Notes under the pieces: model-generated
What the model was told of the DNA's origin: nothing
Database searches by the model: none
Seen by the model: the letters and a program-made list of their open reading frames with translations, nothing else
NCBI RefSeq assembly: GCF_028476545.1
Contig: NW_026732282.1
Span: 1-64,000, forward strand
DNA: 64,000 nt
DNA from: Physella acuta
Lineage: Eukaryota > Mollusca > Gastropoda > Physidae
Reading direction: 5' to 3'
Shown: piece after piece, positions 1 through 11,369 of the stretch
Layout of the letters: every line of letters begins with the position of its first letter
Position numbering within the stretch: position 1 is the first letter of the stretch
Program-made: the position numbers and the translations under genes

Positions 1-95
1 TTCGGGGGGGGGGGGCGTTAGACTTTTCTTCGGACTCTCCCCTCTCCTACCCCCCCCCCCCCCATCCGAAGAGATGCCTGGTAGCAACTCTGTTT
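1..95. other. G/C-tract fragment, possible end of a MITE
   Basis: The window opens with a run of G, then a long run of C, and ends in a segment resembling the right side of the G/C-tract element near 53.83-53.92 kb (ccgaaga, then a short spacer, then agcaactct versus caagaaactct). It may be a truncated terminal-inverted-repeat element cut by the window edge. No left end can be seen, so the class is a guess. Confidence 0.25.
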
Positions 96-574
96 GGTAG
101 AGTGGTCGAAATTTCTTTCGCAAGTTTCCAATCATGAAAACAACGACGGGGATTTAACTTCAATTAACCAAAAACCTTTAACAACGCGAGACAAAGCATT
201 ACGTTTTTTTTTTTCCAAGATTAAATCGTCCTGATTATAAATAAATCCCTCCCCCCTATCATGTCTGCCAGCTTGACTTATCCGTGTTTAGTTATACCAC
301 GTGACCGGATGTAGCGTAGAAGCGCGTGGCGTGACGTTTATCAAATATGATTGATGCTGCTGTGATTGGTGGAGAGACTTCATCCCACACAAATAAACAC
401 ATTTTTTTCCCCATCCTGGACAACTTTGGCGGGATACTGCTAGTCACTTTGTATCTGTAGTTGACGTTTTTACTTCCCAATTGCTTTGTGCTATACAGTA
501 ACATACTGTTCTGATTGTTTTGTGATAAAACTCGTGTATATACGTATATGTCAGAGAGCTTGAATCATATAGAA

Positions 575-765
575 CAGTGGCTTAGGCGGAGGGGGTGGGG
601 GGTTAGGGGGGTCATAACCCCCCCCCCCCCCATAGACCCCTCGGTATATAAAAAGTATGAGGGGGGGGGGTGCAAATCGAAAGTTTGAGGGGGGGTGCAA
701 ATCGAAAGTTTGTCCCCGGGTAAAAATTGGAACCCCCCCTTGAGACGATCCTGGCTACGCCACTG
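575..765 (-). mobile_element. hAT-type MITE (CAGTGGC-ended)
   Basis: The element has short terminal inverted repeats: it starts cagtggcttaggcg and ends with the reverse complement of cagtggcgtagccagg. It is flanked by a near-perfect 8-bp duplication (atatagaa at 567-574, atacagaa at 766-773), which is the hAT signature. The interior is long G/C tracts with the phrase tgcaaatcgaaagtttg twice. That phrase occurs in reverse complement in the elements at 30.5, 31.0 and 62.7 kb, so this is an inverted member of that family. It has no coding capacity and would have needed a transposase from elsewhere. Confidence 0.75.
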
Positions 766-779
766 ATACAGAATGTATG

Positions 780-1005
780 TGTATGAAGATGTTCGTGTGT
801 GTTTCTATGGTATTATGTCATATGTAATTTATATGTATGAAGATTATGTGTGTATCTTTTAATTTACTTGTGTGGAGATAATGTGTGTATCTTTTATATG
901 TAATTTATGTGTATACAGATTATGTGTGTATCTTTTATATGTAATTTATATGTTGGTGTGTGTCTGAGGCCTTTAATCAGATATAATTTATATGTATAGA
1001 GGCTG
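780..1005. repeat. AT-rich minisatellite, ~50-58 bp unit
   Basis: About four diverged copies of a unit containing gtgtgtatcttttatatgta and a following gtaatttatatgtat. The copies differ by small indels, so this is an older array. Confidence 0.6.
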
Positions 1006-1216
1006 TTGAGGGTTCTTATCCTACCTAGACAGGCCAAACGCCCTTTTAATTACCTCGAATTTTTTGTGCCCTGACTAATCTTTTATATATCAATGTTCGT
1101 AAAAATTTCGTTAGAAGAGTTTTTTTTTTCTTTCATTAGAAAAAAAAGTTGGATCAATTCCAGGTATGGCCTCACCTTGCGTGAGTAAAATGGGGAGGGG
1201 GTGGGGGTGGAAACGT

Positions 1217-1410
1217 TTTTCTTTTTACTAAGTCGACTAGTACATTACTAGCGCTCAACAAACGACTCGGTTTTACAGCTTCTTACTTGGTCGGCTAGTA
1301 CATTACTAGCGCACAAGAAAGACATGGTTTTACAACTTTTGACTTTGTCGACTACTTAATTACTAACTCTAAAGATAAACATGTTATTACAACTTTTTAC
1401 TGTTAAACAT
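1217..1410. repeat. ~61-bp tandem repeat, three copies
   Basis: Three head-to-tail diverged copies share a core tagtacattactagcgc followed by an A-rich stretch and a ggttttacaact-like end. The third copy is the most diverged. Confidence 0.65.
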
Positions 1411-1503
1411 TCGCTTGCATACTGTAAATTAGTATTGGTTATCTATTGTATAAAACGATCATTTATTCCTTCTCTTCCAAAAATAAGATGATCATTTTAT
1501 GGT

Positions 1504-1765
1504 TGCTAAACCAAAAGTCTCGAGTTCGGAATAGCTCGATAGCTAGGAACATCAACTCTTCTAGGAGAGACAACTCCAAAATCAAACAACTGCTGCCTTG
1601 TAGTTTGTTCTTTGTTGGACAAAGCTATGGAAGCAAATCCAAAAAGAAAAGCAGGCTGAAATCGGAGTCAACGGCCCATGTGGCGCATAACAAGTTGACA
1701 CGCAATACTTAACGGTGTTGGGGGGAATCTCTTCCAACATTAAAAATTAAGAATGAAGAAGGAAA
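1504..1765 (+). repeat. SINE-like dispersed repeat, family B (copy 1)
   Basis: Closely similar over about 250 bp to 61749-62047. Shared blocks include aactcttctaggagagacaa, the phrase around aaaagcaggctgaa, and ggagtcaacgg followed by ttgacacg. The left end has a B-box-like ctcgagttcggaat, so the head is probably tRNA-derived, though it is clearer in the other copy. No intact protein is encoded; the open frame across it is incidental. Confidence 0.7.
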
Positions 1766-2086
1766 ATGATCATTTTAAACGTAGGCCTTCATCGTAGTGT
1801 AAAATAAAACGTTGACAATTTATTTTTATGACGAATACCCCCCCCCCCTCCCTATAGAGCTTTTAACAATATCACCATCTTATCTGTGCTGGTTGTCCTG
1901 ATGGCCCGGATAGCGGCGTCACTTGGTGGTGGTGAGCGGACGAGTGGGAAGTCTGAAACTGAAAACTTAAATTTGATTTGACAATTCAAACCGTTGGTAC
2001 TGTCCTCACTCGGTTACTTACGGTAATGGCGGCCAAAGATCTTTAGGCAAATTTTGTAGACTAAAACAATGGTAGTGTCCGAAGTT

Positions 2087-3082
2087 AAGATAGAGTATTG
2101 CTTGTTCCTTTGTTGACAAAAAGTATTGCTAGTTCCCTATGTTGACAAAAAGTATTGCTAGTTCCCCCATGTTGACAAAAAGTATTGCTAGTTCCCCCAA
2201 AGTTGACAAAAAGTATTGCTAGTTCCCCCATGTTGACCAAAAAGTATTGCTAGTTCCACCATGTTGACAATAAGTATTGCTAGTTCCGCCCCTCTCCCCC
2301 CCCCCAAGTTGACAAAAAGTATTGCTAGTTCCCCCATGTTGACAAAAAGTATTGCTAGTTCCCCCAAGTTGTCAAAAAGTATTGCTAGTTCCCCCATGTT
2401 GACAAAAATTATTGCTAGTTCCACCATGTTGACAAAAAGTATTGCTAGTTCCGCCCCCCCCTCCCCCCCCCCCCCCAAGTTGACAAAAAGTATTGCTAGT
2501 TCCCCCATGTAGACAAAAAGTATTGCTAGTTCCACTATGTTGACAAAAAGAATTGCTAGTTCCACTATGTTGACAAAAAGTATTGCTAGTTCCCCTATGT
2601 TGACAAAAAGTATCGCTAGTTCCCCAAAGTTGACAAAAAGTATTGCTAGTTCCCTATGTTGACAAAAAGTATTGCTAGTTCCCCATGTTGACAAAAAGTA
2701 TTGCTAGTTCCCCATGTTGACAAAAAGTATTGCTAGTTCCCCACATGTTGACAAAAAGTATTGCTTGTTCCACCATGTTGACAAAAGGTATTGCTAGTTC
2801 CCTATGTTGACAAAAAGTATTGCTTGTTCCACCATGTTGACAAAAGGTATTGCTAGTTCCCTATGTTGACAAAAAGTATTGCTAGTTCCCCAAAGTTGAC
2901 AAAAAGTATTGCTAGTTCCCCATGTTGACAAAAAGTATTGCTAGTTCCCCACATGTTGACAATTAGTATTGCTAGTTCCCCCATGTTGACAAAAGGTATT
3001 GCTAGTCCCGTCCACCCCCGTCCACCCCCCCCCCCCCCCCCCCCCCCCCCACATGTTGACAAAAAGTATTGCTAGTTCCCAG
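2087..3082. repeat. Minisatellite, ~29-bp unit, more than 30 copies
   Basis: Head-to-tail copies of a unit with core gttgacaaaaagtattgcta followed by gttccc and a variable end. Long pure C tracts interrupt the array near 2290, 2455 and 3020, replacing the variable end in some copies. The open frames on both strands here simply follow the unit and encode no recognisable protein. Confidence 0.95.
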
Positions 3083-4304
3083 TCCACGTGCTGATGCGCG
3101 GACTTCAGGGAGTAAAGTCTACCACAAGGCATGTTCCCACCCCCTCTTATCATCTTTATCTCAGTCGGACCCCGCACACCAGATAAACGGCGCTCGGGTT
3201 CCGAGATGCCCTCGCTGTTAAGCCCGGTCTGGGACTCAGCACGGACGATAAACCCTGGCACCATCTCCGGTTTCACGGGGTGTACCTAGCGGCTCAATCA
3301 TTACGTGATGTGCTGTTGTTGTTTTTTTCTGGGGGGTGGGGGCAGGGTTTCATTGACGAGAATGAGTCTATTTTTATCATCGGGAATTGCCGTGTGATGA
3401 CGAGTATGAGAGATTAACAAGATTCAAAAGACGTAATTACAGCCGTGTCCATCGTTTCTGTAAAGATGTAATCAAAGCCAGACCCTCCCCTCCCTGGGAT
3501 GTAATCACAGCCCCCCCCCCCCTTCTCCCTTTAGGCGAGTCTCGTGGGGACACAATCGGGTCATCTCTGGGTCATTATTTACATCGCAGCCGCCGCGTAT
3601 AATTACAGGGGTATGTATGGTGCAGCAGATTTGGACGGGCGTGGGAGGAAATTATCTCACCTCTCTTGACTTCCGCCTTGCTCAGGTAAGCGAGCCAACT
3701 TTGTGACGCCGAAATAGAACCGCTCCTAGATCTAAATCCTCAATTATTTTTATTTATTTTTTTTTTACTTTTTTTTACCTTAAATGTTTGTTTCATGATC
3801 TGAAAATAAAGAGGATGGATAGAACTGAATGAACCCGGGGATTAAGCCATGAACACACTGATGAAGGCTAAGACAGGGAAAGTGATGACGTCTTATCTTA
3901 AAATGATTGTAACCGGGGCGGACACGAGGGCCGCACGTAACTTGCCTGACGCTGGCCATCATTACCGGGCCGGGGCGAGTCACGCCATCACGAGCCGCGA
4001 TCGATCTCTGTCTCCGAGACGGACACACGTATACGTCTCAGGTGTCTACGGGGATGACGTCATGGGACGGCCGGTTTACCCCAAGTGGGAGGCGGTGGTC
4101 TTTAAATCATCAAGGCGCCTTAAATATGCGTTGGTCGGTGGTTAAGTCGTGGTGGTTGATCTGTTCCATAATGAGATCAGTCGGTCACCACAGGCCATTG
4201 TGTTCTCACCAGATACATTTTAAAGGTCAGGTCATGTCGACTCGTTTGTCACATGGTCATCTTTGCCAAGTATACAAACATATTTTAGATATCTAAATAG
4301 GCAT
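3083..4304. other. Non-repetitive intronic stretch, no gene seen
   Basis: Mostly single-copy sequence with moderate GC, poly-C and poly-T runs, and a weak internal repeat around gatgtaatcacagcc near 3440-3530. The open frames of 70-120 codons have no recognisable motif and no splice context I trust. I see nothing that supports a gene. Confidence 0.5.
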
Positions 4305-4308
4305 ATCC

Positions 4309-4632
4309 ACCCATTCATCCATCCATCCATCCATCCATCCATCCATCCATCCATCCATCCATCCATCCATCCATCCATCCATCCATCCATCCATCCATCC
4401 ATCCATCCATCCATCCATCCATCCATCCATCCATCCATCCATCCGTCCGTCCATCCGTCCGTCCGTCCGTCCGTCCATCCATCCATCCATCCGTCCGTCC
4501 GTCCGTCCGTCCGTCCGTCCGTCCTTCAATCCATCCGTCCGTCCGTCCGTCCATCCAACCATCCATCCATGCATCTATCCATCCATCCGACCGTCAGACC
4601 TTCCGCCCATCCGCCCATTCATCCATCCATGT

Positions 4633-4636
<4 letters not shown>
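4309..4636. repeat. Tetranucleotide microsatellite (catc/cgtc)n
   Basis: A long pure run of the tetramer atcc changes to interspersed gtcc in the right half. This transition pattern fits point change at CpG/TpG-like positions or mixed expansion of two variants. All reading frames stay open because the unit has no stop codons. Confidence 0.97.

Positions 4637-4637
<1 letters not shown>

Positions 4638-4722
<85 letters not shown>
4638..4722. repeat. (TA)n microsatellite
   Basis: About 80 bp of uninterrupted alternating T and A directly follows the tetranucleotide run. Such tracts can extrude cruciforms and are length-unstable. Confidence 0.97.
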
Positions 4723-4725
<3 letters not shown>

Positions 4726-4739
4726 GTATGTGTGTGTGT

Positions 4740-5435
4740 TATGTATAATAGAGTGAGCATCGTATTCCCAGAGTCCTAGTTTAGTTTATCGGGTGCCAGC
4801 CACAGTTGACGCGCCCCCCCCCCCCCCCCGTCAACAACACGTTCACCCATTTGTTTGTGTTGTAATCGTCCGTTGAAAAATGCATGTTGACACGTCCCGA
4901 CACACTGGCGAAAAAGGCCATGATGATTGGGTAATCAAATGCAAATTGTCTCACCATTGAAAGAAGAGAAAAAATTTCCCGCATGATTTTATTAGTATTT
5001 ATTATTTTTCAGTGGATTTCTTCCGGGTAATTTTATCTTACCACTGGGGATCCTATTATCCGTTACATACTTCACTCCCCCACCCCCCTTCCCCCACCCC
5101 TCCCGTAGATCCCAGTCTTAAAGAAGACGTCTAATAGACGTGCGTGCCCACTGGGCGGGCGTCGATCAACTATTCATAATGGATATCCCCCGCCTGAACG
5201 TGAAAACAGCAGCGGCGCTGGGGTGCATTAATTATGCACGACGACCTTTCACACGGACATAATGGAGGAGCGGTTCAAAGGCAGATCGCGGCAATACGCT
5301 TTGATTGGACGTCTATTTGGTGTCCTGTCCCCCTCCCCACTCCCTCCCCTAACACAGATATTGTTGGAAAGGTTGTCACGTGAATGTCACCTCGGCGGAT
5401 ATTAGAGCGATACAGATATAAAGTAATTTAAAAAG
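4740..5435. other. Single-copy stretch; possible conserved non-coding element
   Basis: Apart from C tracts at 4815-4830 and 5076-5104, the sequence looks complex and non-repetitive. Between about 5125 and 5320 it is balanced in base composition and contains homeodomain-like cores (ctattcataatgg, gcattaattatgcac) and a reversed CCAAT box (tttgattgg). That makes it a weak candidate enhancer. No coding potential is visible. Confidence 0.3.
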
Positions 5436-5439
5436 TTAT

Positions 5440-5597
5440 GGTGGAACGGTAGAGCGCACGACTGCTAACCCGAAAATCTCGAGTTCGGATCCTGGACTCA
5501 AGTGTACCCCAGCTATGATGAGTACCCGACTCAAGTGAGGTTTCAAAAACAGGTGATCTACTTGACCTTGGCCAGGTTCGAAAAGGTAACCTTACCA
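5440..5597 (+). repeat. tRNA-headed SINE, family A (copy 1)
   Basis: The head has an A-box-like segment (ggtggaacggtagagcgc) and a B-box-like segment (gagttcggatcc) about 45 bp later, spaced as in a tRNA-type polymerase III promoter. The body ends ggccaggttcgaaaaggtaa, matching the + strand copy at 18178-18390. It is not a tRNA gene: the acceptor stem is not closed and the similarity runs on into the SINE body. Confidence 0.75.
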
Positions 5598-5599
5598 CG

Positions 5600-6225
5600 T
5601 TCTGCCGTGAGAGGTAGCATCCGACGTAAAGCATCCGAGGTAAGGGAGGAGAGTCATAGGATATACTAAAGTGGGGGGGGGGGGGGGGGGAGGGGGGGGG
5701 GAAGATAGTGACCGTTAATTTTTTTTTAAAAAACAAAAGGTAATTTTCTTCAGAATGATGGTAATTTGGGGATGGGTGTTTTCTGAGGACGTTGAGGATG
5801 TCATATTAGTACGGGCAGAGTTCTGACTATTTGTGACTTTTAAAAAAAAATGGCGACCCGTTTAACAGACGCCTGTAAGGTCCTGAATTTTCTGAGGGAC
5901 ATGCCATAGACAACCGTTGACGTCTTATACGTTCGATTTTGCTACGTATGCAATTTTCTTATTATCTGTATCTTCAAGCTTTCGAGCCTTTCTCTAGAAA
6001 TGTTCCCCCCCCCCCCCACTGGTCACCTTCCTGTAGTTTATAAATCAGGCGACCCAGTAGTTCTGCAATACAACGATCAGTTTAGTCACTCACTTTGGTA
6101 AAAATCTGGTTTCTCTGACAAAAGCTTTTTTTTTTTCCAATATTTTTAATGATCGCGCGACTTATTGAAATGATTGTATTACTGGTATCGATACTCTAAC
6201 CTTTGCGCTAACACCATTGCATTTG
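5600..6225. other. Intronic stretch with a long G tract, no gene seen
   Basis: Contains a nearly pure G run at about 5671-5701, a potential G-quadruplex on the + strand, and a C run at 6005-6018. The rest is AT-rich, with no long open frame or repeat I recognise. Confidence 0.4.
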
Positions 6226-6227
6226 TT

Positions 6228-6300
6228 CACACACACACACATACACACACACACACACCACACACACACACACACACACACCACACTCACACACACACCA
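6228..6300. repeat. (CA)n microsatellite
   Basis: Imperfect CA dinucleotide run broken by single t and cc interruptions. Confidence 0.95.
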
Positions 6301-6439
6301 TTGCATGTTTAGACACCATATTTATGCACCAGATCTATACCCATTGGATCTTTTCTCTGATCTTCTTTACTGACACCTCTTTATTGCATCATTTCGTCAT
6401 CCCCCCCTTCTGTCATTTCCCCCCCCCCCCACTACAGGC

Positions 6440-6885
6440 AGTGACCCCCATTCCCCCCCCCCGAAAACCCCACTAACCTTTAGACCCCCACAGCCATGAT
6501 GTAAACACCCAACACATACAGACGGTGACCCTCGACCCCAAAAAACCCCACTAACCTTTAGACCCCCCACCCCCAACACATACAGACGGTGACAGTGACC
6601 CCCCCGACCCCGGAAACCCCACTAACCTTTAGACCCCCACCCCCAACACATACAGACGGTGACAGTGACCCCCGACCCCCCCCCCCCCCAAACCCCACTA
6701 ACCTTAGACCCCCACCCCCAACACATACAGACGGTGACAGTGACCCCCCACAACCCCACTAACCTTTAGACCCCCACCCCCAACACATACAGACGGTGAC
6801 AGTGACCCCCGACCCCAACAACCCCACTAACCTTTAGACCCCCACCCCCAACACATACAAACGGTGACAGTGACGTATGGCCGAT
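6440..6885. repeat. Minisatellite, ~63-bp unit
   Basis: Seven or so copies of a C-rich unit with cores aaccccactaacctttagac and acacatacagacggtgac. Copies vary in C-tract length and in the presence of gacagtgacc. Confidence 0.92.
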
Positions 6886-7119
6886 GGGTACACCGATCGA
6901 TTCATCTCCCCATAAGGAAATTATATGTTTTTTTTTAAATTGAGGACATCGTTTGTACGCTCGTGTGACGGGTGGGGGTGGGTGAGGATATATGGCGTTG
7001 TGTGTGTGTGGGGGGGGGGGTGGGGAGGTAAAAGTTGTTGGGGTGGGTAGGTGGGTGACGATGGGAACGTCTAAGTGTTTGGGGGTCAAAGGACGGTGTG
7101 TTGGTGGGGAGGGGGGTGT

Positions 7120-7320
7120 AGGACGGTGAGAACGTTTAACTGTGGGTGGGGCTGGGACGGTGAGTACGTTTAACTGTGGGTGGCGTGTGGGACGGTGAGT
7201 ACGTTTGTCTGTGGGTGGGGGTGGGACGGTGAGTACGTTTGTCTGTGGGTGGGGGTGGGACGGTGAGTACGTTTGTCTGTGGGTGGGGGTGGAGGGGAGG
7301 GTCGGACGTGCGACTGTGAG
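7120..7320. repeat. Minisatellite, ~34-bp G-rich unit
   Basis: About six copies of a unit with core gggacggtgagtacgtt followed by a tgtgggtgggg segment. The first copies are more diverged than the last three, which are nearly identical, suggesting recent expansion at the right side. Confidence 0.92.
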
Positions 7321-7614
7321 TACGTTACAGTAACCCAATAGTCACCCTGCAGCACCGTGTCCCCCCTGTGTGGTCATTCAATCTCTGGGATTCATTAACT
7401 CTGGTCCAATACAATTTAAAGCCACTAATTCGATTCCCCTTGAAGCTGGAGTAAAAAAAAAATAAAACAAGACTCAACGAAATCGTATTTTAAAGACGAA
7501 ATACCTTGTGTATTTGTAGATTTAAGTTTGTATTTCCATCTTTTAGTTTAAGTACAGTCTTCTAGTTACTGTTAAACGAAAGTCTTGTTTTGTTTTTTAG
7601 CGAAGTATGACACG

Positions 7615-7950
7615 GGTGAATGCACCGCGGCACACCAATTTGATTGTTTTGTTTGCCCAACAACAACAATGTTGTTGTTTTTGTACACACGTAGCTGAAT
7701 GCTCAATAACATCAATGTGTTGTTTTGTTTTCTGTAAGCTACGGCACAGTTAACTGCACAAAATCAATGTGGGTATTGTTTTGCATTGAAAAAAAGCTGG
7801 ATACACTTCACTGCACACAATCAATAAGGGTTTTGTTTCATGTAAAATATTTGACACGCATCAGTGCAGAAAATCAATGGGTTTTTTTTTTCTTGCTAGT
7901 TTACTATTTTAAGACGCACCTGACCACGATAAATCAATGCGATTGTTAGT
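7615..7950. repeat. Diverged tandem repeat, ~66-bp unit
   Basis: Five weakly similar copies share a cgcatcagtgcacaaaatcaatg-like core followed by a T-rich gttttgttt segment. Divergence is high, so this is an old array. Confidence 0.55.
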
Positions 7951-7964
7951 TCTTTTAAAGGGGC

Positions 7965-8715
7965 GTACAACTTTCTATAGACCATAGTCCTATGAAGTAA
8001 TTATTTTATGTAAACACGTGTAATTGACACCAGGACTTAGTCCTAACAAACTAATTATTGTTGTATGTAAAAACGAGTACTTATTACTAGAACTTTAGTC
8101 CTACCCATATAATTAGCTAACAAAGTAATTATTGTTTTATGTAAAAATTGTACTTATTACTAGAACTTAGTCCTACAGTCCTACCAATATAATAATTGCT
8201 TCATTTAAAAACGTCTAATGTATAATGCCACCCAGTCTTACCAATGTAACTATTGTTTCATGTGAAATCGTCTCCGTAATATCGTCACCTAGTTTTACAG
8301 ATGTAATTATTGCTTAATTAAAAATGGGTCCTTTATAATATCGTCACCTAGTCATAGCAATGTAATTATTGTTCATGTAAAAACGTGTCTTACTGTCTTT
8401 ATATTATCACCTAGGCCTACCGATCAGAGTTTCTTTCATGCGTCTCTTCTGGGTGGGGGAGGGTGCGAAGCAAGTCTGACGCCTGAATAAAAAATAATGT
8501 ATATAGAAAATATATCCTTTTACTTGTCTTCACCCTCCCCCTCCCCACCAGCTCGGAAAAAAGTCTGAAAGTAACACTGCTACTGCAAAAAAAAGTCTAC
8601 GTTATATCGTCCCCTAGTTCTAATGGTGTAATTATTGCTTTATTTAAAAACGTCTACTTTATATATATACTTATATCGTCACCTAGTCCTACCTATGTTC
8701 TTATTGTTTGAGGTA
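7965..8715. repeat. Diverged tandem repeat, ~60-bp unit, split by a MITE
   Basis: Copies share atcgtcacctagtccta, then an aatgtaattattgtt segment, then a caatgtaaaaacgt-like end. The array is interrupted at 8425-8579 by a MITE and continues after it at about 8595-8715. Confidence 0.75.
8425..8579 (+). mobile_element. MITE with GTTTCTTTC-type inverted ends
   Basis: The left end cagagtttctttcatgcg matches the reverse complement of the right end (ctgaaagtaacactg). The right end and G/C-tract interior match the element at 29594-29809. The flanks (ctaccgat, ctactgca) agree at only 5 of 8 positions, so an 8-bp target duplication is plausible but eroded. It is non-coding. Confidence 0.6.
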
Positions 8716-9028
8716 AAAATGTACAATGTCACAAAGGAACCTAGCCCACTACCACGGTAGCTGAGATTGTGGGTTTAATTTCAATCTCCTTTCGCCTTAG
8801 AGAGTTCACTAGGTTTGAGCTAATTGGTTGAATGGCTTTGCTCTTGTATTATGCATTAAGTTTATACCCGGCCCTAGCGTCAAGCGCTGGGGGGATTCCC
8901 TGGGCACCGGAACATCCCGTTACGCCCCGGGAGTCATTGGGTGCAACACAATTATCTCATTGTCTAGTGGCAGGAGAAATCCCAACTCTACATTGTCTAG
9001 AGAAATCTCATCTTTACATTGTCTAGAG

Positions 9029-9244
9029 CAGGGGTCTCCAAACTTTTCAGTCCGAGGGCCGCATTAACTATCAAATTTCAGTTCGGGGGCCAGTTTCTTC
9101 CTGGCATGTCTTTGATTTTTCTGCGCAAAGTTCCTCATCATCACCAACAAACGATTTTTTCTTGGACAAAAAGGTCTCCGCGGGCCGGATGAGAGGACTT
9201 CGCGGGCCGCATCCGGCCCGCGGGCCGTAGTTTGGAGACCCCTG
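9029..9244 (+). mobile_element. hAT MITE (CAGGGGTCTCCAAACT ends)
   Basis: A 216-bp element with matching termini: caggggtctccaaact at the left and its reverse complement at the right. It is flanked by a perfect 8-bp duplication gtctagag (9021-9028 and 9245-9252). The interior is GC-rich (cgggccg palindromes) and has no coding capacity. Termini of this type are known in hAT non-autonomous families of animals, and the 8-bp duplication makes the superfamily call firm. Confidence 0.93.
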
Positions 9245-9355
9245 GTCTAGAGGAATCCCATCTCTACTTTGTCTAGAGAAATCTCAACTCTACATGGTCT
9301 AGTGAAATCTCAAGTCTACATTGTCTAGAGAAAACCCAACTCTACATATCTAGAG

Positions 9356-11130
9356 CATGGGTTCCCAACCTGGGGGTCGCGACCCCCCGGGGGTCGCGAA
9401 GGTCTTTCTCGGGGGTCGCCAACTGGTATACTAACCCTTAGTAAGTTGAAACAAAACATAAATATTTAGAAGAATTTTTGAAATTCGGCTTCATTAACAT
9501 CACTGGAAATGTAATAGAGAAGAAACAAAGCGCACTGTACAAAGTTGTTCTCAGTCACGAATCTATGAAATCTTTAAAACTAAAACGTTATTTGAGACGA
9601 GTCATTCGGAACACACCAAAAAATATATGGAGTTCTTTCGTCGGTAAGAAGCTAGTTGCAAACGCCTGATCAAACAGGAAGTTTTCACCAGCATTAGTGC
9701 AAGCATCAAATGAAGTCGCGATAGAAAATGCCAAGCAAAAAAAAAACAATAGGAGAAAATCTCATCAAACGCTGCATGTACGTAAATGTTAAATAACACA
9801 TTTTTATTGAAATTAAGCTTTCACCATTGTTTGCTTTTCAAGTTGATAAATCAACAGACGTGAGTTCGTGTTCGCAGTTGCTGGTCTGTGTCTATATTCA
9901 TGCGGATGATAGCAAAAATAAAAGAGTTGCTCTTTTGTGAAGATAGCATGGAGAAAATAAATATCTTTTTTGAAACTGGATGATTAAATTGGGTTAGAAC
10001 GGCTGTGGGGGTTTGTACGGATGGTGCGCCATCTATGTTTAGCTCAAAATCGGGCTTTCAGAAAACAGAAAAGATTTAGCTCCCTAACCACTGCCCTAAC
10101 CAATCGACATCAAGAGTCCATTGCTAGTATAAGTCGTAAATTATATAAAATCTGGAGCCTTCAAAGAACTGAGCAAAAACATTAATATAGATCACGAGGT
10201 TCTGCTCTTCTACACTACAGTACGCTGGCTGTCAAACGAAATGTTGTAAATTGTGTTTTTGAATTGAAATCTGAAATCAAATTGTTCTTGGGAGTGCAAT
10301 TGAAACAATACTTTTTGGTATACTTAAAACGACATAGAGTGGTTAGAGAGAGTATCAAACCTAGCAGATATGTTCGAACATCAAGATAAGCTTAACCTGA
10401 AGCTTCAGGGAAAATGAACGAATACTATAACTTTCCATGATAATCTCGGGGCATTTTTATCAAAGCTGCAAAATCGGTAAAGAAAACAAATCTTGGAAAT
10501 ATTGTAAATTTGAGAAACTCTGCGGTGTGGTAGATGAATCTGATTGTGAGATAATTAAAATTTTCAAAGAAGCGATTTCTGGGCATCTTGAATCTCTTGA
10601 AAACGAACTGTATCGCTATTTCTCTGAGCTGAAAAAAGAAGAATCTGCATTTACCCTTTACCCATTCTCTTCTTCCCTTGATGTTGCCAGCATTCCCGAT
10701 GAATTACAAGATGAATTCTTTGATTTGCAGAATGATTCCGTGTAAGATGAAAAACTGCAGACACAATTTTGGTGTAGTATTCACCATTCATACCCAAACG
10801 TAAAATTGATTGACTTTTCGAGAATATATTTTCAACACTATTCTTCGATTAAAAACAAAATTAAGATAATTATAATGACATAGGTTGGCGTTAACAAATT
10901 TAAAAAAAAATTAAAAACTTAACCACGAAGGTTTAGTGAATAGTATGCAATTTTACTCATGCTATTAAAACAGTTATCAAGAGTAGTTCATATTGAAAGT
11001 CTACTAGAAAATCTTATTTTAGTGCTTATTAATTTCCGCACTAATTTCGGCTTTTTGATTCTATGGGGGTCGCGGGTCACTTAATTTTTATAAAAGGGGG
11101 TCGCCACTCGAAAAAGGTTGGGAACCACTG
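9356..11130 (+). mobile_element. hAT DNA transposon with decayed ZBED-type transposase
   Basis: The left end catgggttcccaacctgggg is followed by GC-rich ggtcgcgacc palindromes. The right end mirrors it (ggggtcgcc, then ggttgggaaccactg). Flanking 8-mers atctagag (9348-9355) and gtcaagag (11131-11138) agree at 6 of 8 positions, so it is an old hAT insertion. The 1.8-kb interior holds a broken transposase (9478-10745). It sits in the same minisatellite, and at the same motif, as the MITE at 9029. Confidence 0.88.
9478..10745 (+). pseudogene. hAT transposase remnant (ZBED5/SCAND3-like)
   Basis: Broken transposase of the hAT superfamily. The first block (9478-9660) reads KFGF, later ESMKSLKLKRYLR, matching the N-terminal region of ZBED5-like hAT proteins. 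The expected BED zinc-finger cysteines are not intact there. A middle block around 9825-10060 gives a VDKSTDVSSCSQLLV-like stretch and VGVCTDGAPSM, which corresponds to the conserved catalytic-core region of the family. The last block (10437-10745) contains LESLENELYRYF and IPDELQDEFFDLQNDS, the family's typical C-terminal end. Frame changes and stops separate the blocks, so no active enzyme is made. Confidence 0.85.
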
Positions 11131-11369
11131 GTCAAGAGAAATCCCATCTCTACATTGTCTAGAGAAATCTCATCTTTACATTGTATAGAGAAATCCCATC
11201 TCTACATTGTCTAGAGAAACATCAACTCTACATTGTCTAGAGAAACATCAACTCTACATTGTCTAGAGAAATCACAACTCTAGATTGTCTAGAGAAACAT
11301 CAACTCTAGATTGTTAGTGGCTATATAAATCCCAACTCTACATTGTCTAGTGGCTAGAGAAATCCCATC

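Noticed and set aside
4263-4634. IHPSIHPS repeat frame resembling a low-complexity protein
   Set aside because: It is a tetranucleotide repeat translated in an open frame; all frames and both strands are similarly open.
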